Shown one piece after another: positions 1 to 10,540 of a stretch of DNA of 64,000 nt. The position numbers and the translations under genes were made by a program. The notes under the pieces were generated by a model. That model ran no database searches. It was not told the origin of the DNA and saw only the letters and a program-made list of their open reading frames with translations. The stretch covers positions 124,001 to 188,000 of the forward strand of contig WBMZ01003304.1 in NCBI GenBank assembly GCA_013400975.1. Direction: 5' to 3'. Numbering within the stretch: position 1 is the stretch's first letter; each line of letters begins with the position of its first letter. This DNA comes from Atrichornis clamosus (taxonomy: Eukaryota > Chordata > Aves > Passeriformes > Menuridae).

Positions 1-1341
1 TAGAAGACAATCTTGTGACAATTACAATCTAGTAACTGTGTTGTTTCTGTTTAATTGTGTGCATGTGTGAATCAAATATTGTCGGGTTGCAGTGATGTGT
101 GTATTTTTATTTGCATTGTATTAGCAATTCATGATAGGGAGGTGAAACCAACAGTCGTGGGCTGAGGAGCTGTTATGCCAAGCATAACTCTCTCTGTTTT
201 TAAAGACACCCTTTCTCTGGTAGTCAGCCTCATGAATTCCTAAGCTTGAATTGCTGCAGATCTCAAATGGGATTTTGGGCTTTGTAGTGGGAAGGGAAGA
301 TACTGTAGGGACCAATAAGTGGGAGTGAATGTATGAGGATGGACACACATTCTGTCTTAAAAAGTAAACCTGCCAGAGTTTTTGACTGGAGAGAAAGAAC
401 AGCCACATTTCAACTTAGCATTTTAAGTTTCCCTTAAATGCCGGTCTGTAGCATATTTGCAGCTCTTCCTGTAGAACAGTGCAAAAGTTTTGACTTGTAT
501 GGTTTTTGGTGGCATTCGAAAGATTTCTGTGCCCTCAGGAAGTTTCCTGCGTTATTTATGAATATGGCACATGCACAGGAATGGAGATGGCCTTGATTTA
601 CACTGCTTCACTGCATGCATCTCCTTGCTTAAGTCAGGGTTCCCAATTTAAGTACTCAGCCAGTCTCCTGAATATAAAGGTACAAAGGGCAGGAGAAAAA
701 TTATGGCTAATGTTTCCCAGGTTGTCATGACTTCTTTTAGAGATCCTAGGAGTTGAATTCCTTTTAAGAGAACATTTGAAAGTTTGGGACAGGATATGTG
801 AAGTATTGAGATGTTCATTACAGCTAATGAGAGATGTGAGAAGCATCATGAATAGTTGCTTGTTTACCTTAATATGCAGTAACATGAACCAAAATACCCC
901 AAGTGTGGGGGGGATTGTTAGTGAAACCAGCCTGGGAGTTTTACAGCAGGTTTTACTGAGCTTTTTGTATATGTGGAGTTTAAAAAGTTCATTGTAGATT
1001 TTTGATGTGTTTCCTTTTTCAGTTATACATGGTTTTATTCTACAGGTTTTAGTGGATTGTGTTGTATGTCATACAGAATATGTGGTCTGACTGCAGGAAT
1101 GTTTGTACTGAAATCTGAATTTTTGCATGCCTTGCTGCTTGTCACTTTCTTGTTGTGAACCTTAATGTTGGATTAGAATGTTTGCATTTATTTTGCTTAA
1201 TTTTAATGTAGTTCAGTGAAGTTGACAACCCTTACATTATTGTCACAGGAGCCACAGACAAGGTATGCAATGTCTTGAAAGAGACCACTCTAATGTATCT
1301 CACAGAAATGCTTGAGAATATAGAATTTCTCTTCTAAAACT

Positions 1342-1396
1342 ATAATTCTAGGCTTGTCATTATTGCTTGTCCAGGCAATAATTCTAGGCTTGTCAT
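1342..1396. repeat. Direct repeat, 19-bp unit at 36-bp period
   Basis: ATAATTCTAGGCTTGTCAT at 1342-1360 recurs exactly at 1378-1396. The 17 bases between the copies are unrelated to the unit. Confidence 0.9.
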
Positions 1397-2783
1397 CCTA
1401 GAAAGGCACCTTCACACATCTTTAATTTCTTTAACTAGTTTTAATAATTTCCATGGGACCATCTTGAAAATAGACCTTTTCTCAGTTATGCCCTGGTTAT
1501 GCAAGTCAAATTGATTTATTTTTTGCTATCACTTTATTTTTGTGATCTCGATAAGCATGCATAAACATGAAATTATGGGTATTAAGCTGTACCTAGCATT
1601 TTATAGTTTTTCCTATTCAACTTCTTCCTTTTTCAGAGGACAAACCACAAAAACAACCTGATGAATACTTTACTTTCTGGGCATAGGACTATGCAATCTA
1701 CCTTGTGAGTACAGAAACTTCGGCAATTCTAAGAATTATTCCGCTTGTAATAGTGTTGTGTAGAACTTTAGATGAACTGGGAAGCTATTGTATGTCTTAT
1801 TAATTGCAAAATTACACTTACATTTTTGAGGAAGAGGGATAGTGTTGTGGAGGACATGGGAGATTTCAGGTTTTTTTTGTACTTTGCAGTCAGTTCTAAA
1901 AATAATATGAAAACTTGGATTTGTATGCATCATGGTTTTTTCCCTTCAGTGTTTATAAAATTAGAATGATGATATGTAAATATGTCTCTACATAAATGTT
2001 TCATGCTTTATCAGAACATACAGGGTTACTGAACGGAAATAATGTAGTTGAAACTTCATGTAATGGTCATCTTCTGTTGAAATACGATTAGGAGATACAG
2101 TAACTTCCATTTTGTGTGTGAAAATGTGAGTACTGAGCCAGTGGGTATGTGTCTGTACTAAACTTTGTATTTACTCAAACCTTTTGACTGCATTTGAATC
2201 ATCTTCTTCTAATTTCTTTCTTGTAACTAATTAACATAATGCTGCTGCTCACTTAAAATCAGCTTGTTCCAAGGACTGATATAATGTGTTATGATAATCT
2301 AGGTCCTTTCGTTCAGGGAGATCAGAGTGGTTTGCAAATGCTTGTAATTTTGTCCTCATTCTGTGAGTTAAAATGTATTGCTGCCATCTCATCTTCATAA
2401 AAATGAAGAAAATTAAATAGAAATTTGAGAATTTGTGCAACGTATTAAAGGAAGGTTGTAGTGGAAGTATGTTTAAAATTCAGATATCTTTATTCTGGCA
2501 TCTGTGTTTTTCTTTTTTTTTTTATTGGTCTTTATTTCTGAGCTTGCACAATAAAGACTCTGGGAGAAAACTTTTGCCTTAACTGAAGGCAAAATGACTA
2601 GGACCTAATTTTAAAACATGTAAAGATGAATCTACTGCCAGTTAGGACAGCCTGCAGTAGTCTGTAAAAATACCCTTTTGCTCACAAAGAAAGGGAACTT
2701 CAGATTCCCTATTCCATATTAGTTTTGAAGTCCCTATTCTAAAGATGCTGCATTAAACCTGCTTATGTCAAACTGTATCTTTT

Positions 2784-2827
2784 TGCTACTTGCAAGAACC
2801 TATCTGACAATGGTTCTTGCAAGTTGC
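2784..2827. repeat. Inverted repeat, 13-bp perfect arms with an 11-base loop
   Basis: ACTTGCAAGAACC (2788-2800) is the exact reverse complement of GGTTCTTGCAAGT (2812-2824), with TATCTGACAAT between. Two more base pairs form outside a single T-T mismatch. It could form a stable hairpin in DNA or in the intronic RNA. Confidence 0.9.
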
Positions 2828-5811
2828 TGCTGCTTTTGTCTTCCTATATTTTCATTTCAAACTCAGCCTTAATCTCCTTCTGGAACATTTAGGCATTTTC
2901 CATTTGTCTGCACATGGACATTAATTCCTTAGACAGCTTTAGGGTTTCTGCAAAATCAAGCGGTGTAAATTGAAGCAGTGCCTTTTGCCATTTCCATGTT
3001 AAGTATCTGTTTGGATGTGTGGCTGCTGATATTTTATCTTGTTCTTGAACAACTTTATATTGCAAACTTAATTTATTGTCTAGTGGAGATACAGTGAGTG
3101 CAATATGGTATCTGTCACCTTTGGCAGCATGGCCCTTAAGTAGGTGGAGGGATTTACATCAGAGAAAATATCTTAATACTTGTATGTTGAAACTTTCATT
3201 TTCTAGGAGTCATTTTAAAGCACGGAGGAAGCTGAGTGACATCTTTTCTGGTTTCTGTTTAGAGATTTGTGATAACTTTCCTTAAGTTACTTCCGAGTGT
3301 CCAAGAGCAACCCTTCTTTTTGTTTTAGTCATTACATTTTTGTTCTTTCTATTAAGAGACTTTTTTTTTTGATAATTGCTGGCAGTCTGTGTTAGGAAAC
3401 TGCATACTATGTCCAAAGACCTTTGTGGAACAATATACCCATCTCCAAAATATTTGGAGTATGCTTTTGTAATTTTGTATGTACAATTTCTGTATCCTTT
3501 CAATGATTAGGAAGCATTGCTTCCTTCCCTCCTGCCCAGGGAAGGAAAGAAAAGACTGGCATACCTGTGGAGAGGTTTGTGACCCAGCCTGCGTGGTTGG
3601 TGGCAGGTGCACAGATTTCTGTTTGAGCTGTAATTGTGTAGTGGGAGAATTGATCAAGTGGATAATGCTAGGGCACTTTTTCCTTACTTAACTCTCAGAG
3701 GGGAAATTGCCAGTGGCAGACAGATTTGGGTGAGATCCAGGCCTAACAGAAGACCTAAATTTTAGGGATCTAATGGAGCACTTCAAAATGCGGAAGTCGC
3801 GGTTTGGCAGATGGAGAGATGTAGTGGTTTTGGGGTATGTAAACAATGAAAAGTATGGAAAATGTGAGTTCTCTCTTAAAATTGAAAGCAAATTATCAGC
3901 AGGATTTCTTTACAATATCAAAACTTATGGATGACTAAGTTGGTCTGTCCCTCAAATGAGCAGGCAGCCAGTTGTGGATGAAGAGTGATCTGAGCAGTAG
4001 TTCTCTTTCCTTGACATCAGGGAAAGGCCGCCTTCTGGCTAAAAATAGCTTGTGTAGAGAATGCAAATGAATTCCACTTGTTTTTCCTTAAACCCATGAG
4101 GATGAAATTTCCGGCAGGTGTTTTTTTGGGATGTTTTAGAGCTCAAATGAAAATATGCCTAAATTCTTTGGTTAGCAGCTCACCTGTGCAAATGCTGGGG
4201 ACAATGGCATCCAACAGACTCCTGTCAAGTAAAGGCAGCCCTCTGGTTTTTAATGCCTTAGCTGTATCTTCCTACTTAAAACTTTGAAATTGCTAAAGTT
4301 ACAACCAGTCTTGTTTTGGAAGGAAATACAGAGCTGATTATGCATAGAGTGGACAGGTTGAGGATGAAAGATTGTTCTCTGAGTAGCGAGAGGTGCAGGA
4401 CAGTGGACAGTTACTGTGCTCTCAGCCTTTCTGTGTAGGTTATTCTTACAGAATTGGTAAAGCACCAGTAGTGAGGGATTACCTAGGGGAATAATGCTTC
4501 TGTTGTTCTGGTTAAAAGTACAGTTCTTTTGCCAAAGTTATCCTCTGTGCTGATTGAACAAGAATGCTGTGTTGTATACTACAGGCAGCATGTTCTGTGC
4601 AAATAAGCTGCTTTTCTTTTTTTTTAACTTTTGTTTAAAATAATCAGTTATGCTGAAATATTAGTTTTGAGGTTAATACAGATGATGTAAACTCTCTTGT
4701 GGTAAATGTTGAGAATAAACATTGTCTGAGTGGTATCTTACTCCTCTTCAAAAAGACATTCAATTCTTTCCATCATTATCTTCTCTTTGCAGATGATTAT
4801 TAAGAAAATAAGTGAAGGTATGGTATTTAAAACTTGTTCCTCCTGTGATTTGCAAGACAGTTCTTTACCAGAGAGTCATCTTTATAATTCTTTGTCAAAT
4901 CATGAAAGATCAAAGTCATAGTTCAGCACCTTCTAGTAAACTCCAGACTGCCACACTTTAATTTGCATGTGTGCTTACTTTGAGTCAAATCTCTGCTAAA
5001 GTTTAATTGTCCATCTTGTGTGTCCTGATCTCTGAATGTGGCAGATTGTTTTCAGAATGAACAGCCTCAACATTACTGCTTTGGATAATGATATCTCTTT
5101 TAAACTAAAAAGAAAACTCTGCTCTTCATCCCACACCAAGGTTGAGACTTTTCTGTACTTCACTCAGATACTGTCTTCAGACAGGGTTCAACTTTGCATA
5201 CAACAAAGATGTGTTAAAGCTTTTTTTTCATGGAGTGTCTTGTCAGACACAGTTAAAATTATCTGTGTTTTTCTACATCAGATAATACAAACATTAACCC
5301 TATGAGACGTTTATGAAACAGGTTTCCACTTCTAAGAACCAAGAGAGTAGAAGTAGATAATAATATGATAGGATTAAATTTGGCAAAAACACAAAGTAAT
5401 ACGGTTGTGAAAAATAATCCAAGTTCTATAGTAAATATGTATTATTGGTGTCAAAAGTGTTAAACATTTCAGACTCTTAAATTCTACGTCTTTCAGGGTT
5501 ATTAAACATACTGAAAGTGAAATCTGTGGGCTGAAATGTGACAAAATGCTCCAGACTGGTTAATGATATTTATGGTAGATCCTACAAGTCTGAGTTTGGA
5601 TTTCATTTCATATCTGTGGTGTTTGTGATGTTCCACCTGTAAGGGGAAGGGAGCACTCAAGATTTGTGGATGCTTGTGGTTGAAAGGAACAACAGAAATC
5701 AGATGGTCTGCAAACAATCATAAAGTTCTATTAGTAAATTACACAATGGAAATGGAAATTGGTGTGTTAGTCCTTGGCTTTCTATTAAGCACCCAGCAGT
5801 GGGTTTAGGAT

Positions 5812-5894
5812 AAAGTGGGGAGGTGAAAGGGAAGAGAGTGAGAGAGATGAATTAAAGAGGGACAGGAAGAAAGAAAGGAAGAAAGAGAGAGATA
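5812..5894. repeat. Purine-rich (GA)n-like tract
   Basis: About 80 bases almost wholly A and G on the plus strand, with GAGAGTGAGAGAGATG and GGAAGAAAGAAAGGAAGAAA. Locally mirror-symmetric, so triplex-type structure is possible. Confidence 0.8.
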
Positions 5895-6157
5895 ACACCA
5901 GTCCTGGCTCCATTGCTGATGCAGCTGATGAGGTGTTCAGGGTCCTGGGGCACACACACGCCTGGGCTTTGTGGGGGTACCTTTTTACAGACAAGTTTCC
6001 CTGCACTGGAGGTTTCTCACTTTCCATGTAATTTAGTTATTTTGTGCAGTCCGTTTTTCCAGATCTTTCTGGAAATGGGTTGGAGGTTTTGGGTATATTT
6101 GGTGGTCACCATATCCCCCTACAGCCCATGCCTGCTTCTTGACCTCATTCCTATGCT

Positions 6158-6178
6158 TGTGCTGTGCTGTGCTGTGCT
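6158..6178. repeat. Short (TGTGC)n microsatellite
   Basis: Four consecutive copies of a 5-bp unit, read as TGTGC or GCTGT. Confidence 0.75.
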
Positions 6179-6679
6179 TGTCTCCAGGAGCCAGAATAAG
6201 CACATTTGTCCCAGAAAAGTGCTGCTCTACCTCTGCATGGCCCCTACTCCAGCCATATCCTGTTCGTTCTCACAGCATGTTCATGCCAACAGTCCTTGGT
6301 TATTACCAACAGGTCTTTCTGTTATTACCAGCAATCCTTGGTTGGCTCCACAGCTAACAGGGTGTTGGTGTTTGAGACATACACGTTAGCCTCTTATCTC
6401 CTGGGGTACTGCAGAGTTGTTCATCTGCCTGGATAAGTTAAGTGTTGCGGAACTTGGATGAAATCTGTAATTTAGGAGTACCTTGAAATGGGATGGTTAT
6501 GCTTTAAAAAAGAACGAAACAAAAGAGCAACAGAGGGTTGGAGTTAGCAGAGTGCATGATAATACTCAGTTGAAATGGAGCACAACTTATAAAGGAGTAA
6601 CACTGGAATATGTGAGATTCAATAGTCATGTTTATGGACTAGGAACTTAGAGGAAAGATAGGGCAAGACAATTTACAAG

Positions 6680-6963
6680 GAAATGTCATGACAGGACAAG
6701 AGGGGAATGGCTTCCAGCTGAAAGAAAGTAGGTTTAGATCAGATATTAGGAAAAATTTCTTCTTTGTGAGGTTGGTCAGGCTCTGGAACAGTCTGTCCAG
6801 GGAAGTTGTAAATGCCCCATCCCTGGAAGTGTTTAAGGCCAGGATAGATGGGGCTCTGAGCAACCTGGGATCGTGGAAGGTGTTCCTGCCCATGGCAGGG
6901 GTGTTGAAGCTAGGTAATCTTTGGGGTCCCCTTCCAACCCAAACCATTCCATGATTGTATGAC
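6680..6963 (+). mobile_element. CR1 LINE, 5'-truncated 3' end (avian type)
   Basis: The last ~285 bp of a CR1 retrotransposon in plus orientation. Recognised from the sequence order GACAGGACAAG, a TTAGGAAAAATTTCTT block, CTGGAACAG, CCATCCCTGGAAGTGTTTAAG and the 3' signature CCTTCCAACCCAAACCATTC. It ends in degenerate copies of the ATTCTATG octamer expected at CR1 3' ends. Frame 6688-6954 is open for 88 codons and reads like the C-terminus of CR1 ORF2 (APSLEVFKARIDGALSNL). Extreme 5' truncation is normal for CR1. No target-site duplication is obvious, also usual for the family. The 5' edge is approximate. I judge it a fairly young copy because the frame survives. Confidence 0.93.
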
Positions 6964-8214
6964 TAAGCTGAGAATGTACAATGTTACTGCTGGAAAGGGC
7001 AGATTTTTGGGGCATCGAAGGAAGTACAATGCTCTGTGGAAACGTCTGGAAGAGGCACTTCATTTTTATATCCCCAAAGTTCACATTTGTGGTGAACAAA
7101 CAGATAAAAGGCAGAGGAAAAGGGTAGAGAGGAGATGGACCCACAAAAACAATAGGACGAGTAGGCATTTTTATCCTGTCAGGATAGCAATTACAGCTCT
7201 GTGGGCTGTTGTTGGTTTGCAATTTACTGTATGCAGTCAGGGAGAAGAGAATTTCTGATCTTTATAATTTAGAATCATGATGGTGATTAGCCACAGAAGA
7301 AATCAATACGTTTCATGTTCAAATTGAGTTTACCAACTTGATTATTACACCCCCTACTTGAGATTTATTTTGAAAGCTGATTGGAATATTCTGCTGGAGC
7401 ACTGCTCGCTGCTTATTGTAGCCATGTGAGCTGTACTGAACATGGCACACTGGAGATCTCTGGTCTACTCCCTTATTTCATCCAAAACTTAACTCAAAGA
7501 GCTGGTGTTTTGCTTCTGCAGCCTTACATTGCCTGGTTCAAATATGACTTGCTTGGAACTGTGTTTATGCTTTTGTGTTAGGCATGTGCATTTACAGTGT
7601 TTATACTAGTACATTTGCCATCCAATTGCAAATCAAGGTAGTTAGAAATGGCAATTTAATAGATGGGATTGTAGGGTAAGCTTTAATGAGGAGGGCAAGC
7701 TAATTTTATTGCCTATGCAGAATGTCTTTGAAAGCAGATACAGGGTCTCTTTGAAGTCCAGAGAACAATGGGAGTGAAGTCTGAAAAACAGTGTCTAGCT
7801 AGAGAAGTAAAGCACTGAAGTGATAGGAAGATGTGGAGAAGCCAAGAAATGGCAGCTGAGACACAGACACGATCAGGATTGAGCATTAGATCGACTAAAA
7901 TAATGAATTCCTGTAGCTGACTGAATTCAGTATATATTTGGGGAATCTCATTTGGAGAAAATACCAGCTCCAGCAGTTGTTTTATGATCACGATGAGGAA
8001 GGAAATAAGGTGGAATGTTTACTGAAAAGATAATATTCAAGTGCGAATTATTTGGAGCAGGTACGATCTTTCTGTTCTGCATCTGAATTTCTAAGGTAGT
8101 AGGTACTTAGCCAGGGTGATACAGGCACTGGACAGTGATAAAAGTTTACTTGAGTCTGACTTGCTAGTAGGAGTGTGGATGGCGTGGTAGAAATGTGAAT
8201 TTAGTGATTATGAC

Positions 8215-8227
8215 AAAAAAAAAAAAA
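8215..8227. repeat. Poly-A run (13 A)
   Basis: Mononucleotide run; no retroposed gene body ends here. Comparable runs of 10-14 occur at 10851 (A), 12792, 14371, 41531 and 63454 (T). Confidence 0.8.
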
Positions 8228-8866
8228 GATGGTGAAAACAGTTCCAATCAAACTGGCAGACCCTATGGAGTAAAATGCTCAATAACGAGACAATAGTGGT
8301 ATGAGGTTCCCAAGAGTTACAAAAATGGGGGAACAATTGCATGTCTTGTGGTTCCAATTAAAAATTTACAAATTGAAGAGGACATTACAGATTTAAAACA
8401 ACAGAAAACACAGCAAGCTGAATGTGTTGCGGAGACCTGCTGAGGGAAAAGTGATTTGATTTTGATTGTCCTCCTGACTTGTGACATTTTTGGAAACAAA
8501 GAGGCACCAGAATGAGGATACAGGGACTGCATGCTGTATTTAAGGATGCAGCAAGTTCATAAGGAAAAAGTGTTCTTTTTCACTTAAACAAAGGAAGAGT
8601 TTTAGTGGCCAAGGTCAGCCTATTGTTGGAGAATTACAAGAAGAAATATCAAAATCAGCTCAATGATACTTTCTAGTGAGAAGAAACAGAAATCAGATTT
8701 AGAAAGGGCTATGTTGCACCAGTATGGCCTTTCATAGCTGCAATATTTAAATTACTTAGAAAAATCTGCATGTGCTTTTCGAAGTCTTTCCCCATACGAT
8801 TGAAGACAAGCCTGACATAAGTTACTTATATTTTTTTGAAGCTGGAGTGAAATCACAGGGTCTCAA

Positions 8867-8892
8867 TTTTTATTTTTATTTATTTATTTATT
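8867..8892. repeat. (TTTA)n microsatellite
   Basis: TTTTTATTTTTATT runs into several TTTA units. Short and imperfect. Confidence 0.8.
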
Positions 8893-10399
8893 AAATTCCA
8901 AGTGCTTCAGGCTTGCCAGACCCTTTCACTTAAAATTGTAGTATAAAATAGTTGAAACTTAAAAATGATAGTTGCTTGGAGCTGAGCTTTGAAAAGGTTT
9001 TTGTGCCTTCAAATCTTTGTCATTCCTGGCAATCTTGGAGCTTGTCGAACTGCCTGCATTTTTTAATTTGATACTTCAGCTATGGCATAGTTCTTACTAC
9101 TTCTTTGGAGTCTTGCCCTCTGTTGTCCAACAGGATTTTTAAGCAACTATCATGTAACGTAACTATGTTGTATTTGACATGAAAAGGTTCTGTGCAAAAA
9201 GCAGGAAGTTGGAGCTATGCATTTTCTGGAGAATCAGCCTGGGATGCTGCTTTGCTGTCTTTTAACAAAGTTCTTGTTTCGTATCATGCCTATAGTACAT
9301 TCTCCTAAAACATTAACCAGCTGTGGGTTTTGTAGAGTTTTGTTTTTCACTTCTATGATCAGGAAGGGATGCTGTGAGTCTGTCAGGATTGCATGCCTGG
9401 GTTCTGGAATCAAGAGGAATGGTCCAGCTTTTCAGAAATGCCTTTGCATGGGCTGGGGGATCCTCCCCGGTGCATGGAGAGATGTGGTGAGGAGCAAGTA
9501 TTTTTCAGTTTAGGAGCGCAAGAGCATGTGGAGGGAAAGGACAGTGATGTGGCTGCTTAAGTGCCTTTGGGAGGCTGTGAAATGCAGAACAGTAGAATGT
9601 CCAGTTGGGTGTGATGTGGCTAAATAATATCTCTCAGGTGAACCTGCTCTTAAGCTGAGTGTCCCAAGGAGCAGCTGGGACATAGGGCCTAGTGGGAAAT
9701 AGAATGGCAGTGTATAACCTTTCTTTTAGGCGGGTTGAGTGTTCTGTTCTTACATTTGTAGATTAAAGGCTGGAATCTAGCTCCTGACTTCTCTTCAATG
9801 TGGTTTTGAAGTGGTGTTCTGATGTGCACAGCTCACTGTTGTTACTGTACAATTCTTTGGTTGTCTCTGTCCTGTACTCAAAGAAGTATCTATTTCCCCT
9901 GATTATTTTACTCAGAAGAATTTGTTAAGATATGAAGCTTTTTCTGTTGATTTGGATAGTTGCCTCATCTTGCTTAATTTCATGTGGCTCTGTCGGTAAG
10001 GCTTGTATGTTTGTGTATGTTCTGTTTAAAAAGCTAGAAATTGTACATACATTCCTTCGTATGTATTTGGCTAAGTTTCTCTTTGTCTGGAAGAATTGCC
10101 TGTGACTTTGAGACATTTTTGTTGATTGATCTTTAAGCAGACTTTAGTGGATTTAGCTTGAATTAATTTTAAAACTGCTCTTTATCTACTTCCTAAAAAT
10201 CAAGTGCACAACATTTAATTCTGTTGAATATGCCTTGGTTTGATGTTGGGGTTTTTTTTCTTTTTCTTAGTAGGAACAGTTTATTTAAAGCGTTCTGGTA
10301 AATCTATTTGGAAGGATTGCGGAAAGCCGTAAGTAGAAACTGAAAAGGGACCGGAGAGGTATTATTTTGTTTCCAACACGATGATCCAGGAGATAGAAG

Positions 10400-10540
10400 G
10401 GAGCGGTGCGGGTGACACTCCTGAAACCTGTTTCTCAGAGCCGGAGCTGCGCCGCTGCTCGGTGTGGGCACCAGGTGGCAGCATTGGACAGCGAGAGCCG
10501 CGTCCAGGTACCGGGAATCGAATGATCGCTTTGGGCTTTC
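10400..10540. promoter_or_regulatory. GC-rich, CpG-bearing patch containing a CTCF-like motif
   Basis: A 140-bp patch with about ten CpG stands out of AT-rich intron. Inside it, CACCAGGTGGCAG at 10469-10481 fits the core of the vertebrate CTCF consensus (CCASYAGRKGGCRS type) on the plus strand at nearly every position; the leading base is G where CTCF prefers C. Binding is inferred from the motif only. Confidence 0.5.

Larger units (their letters stand above)
1..6679. other. Intron sequence without genes
   Basis: AT-rich unique sequence, read as part of the large intron upstream of the KIAA1328 exon. Apart from the small repeats listed separately, I see no coding match, RNA gene or transposon. 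Open frames of 60-158 codons on both strands show no recognised domain. Confidence 0.7.
6964..10399. other. Intron sequence without genes
   Basis: Unique sequence after the CR1 3' end. Holds one TTTA microsatellite and one poly-A run. No splice-flanked frame with recognisable protein similarity was found. Confidence 0.65.

Noticed and set aside
5913..6389. 158-codon plus-strand open frame
   Set aside because: No recognised domain, overlapping frames are open as well, and it runs through a TGTGC microsatellite. Read as chance.
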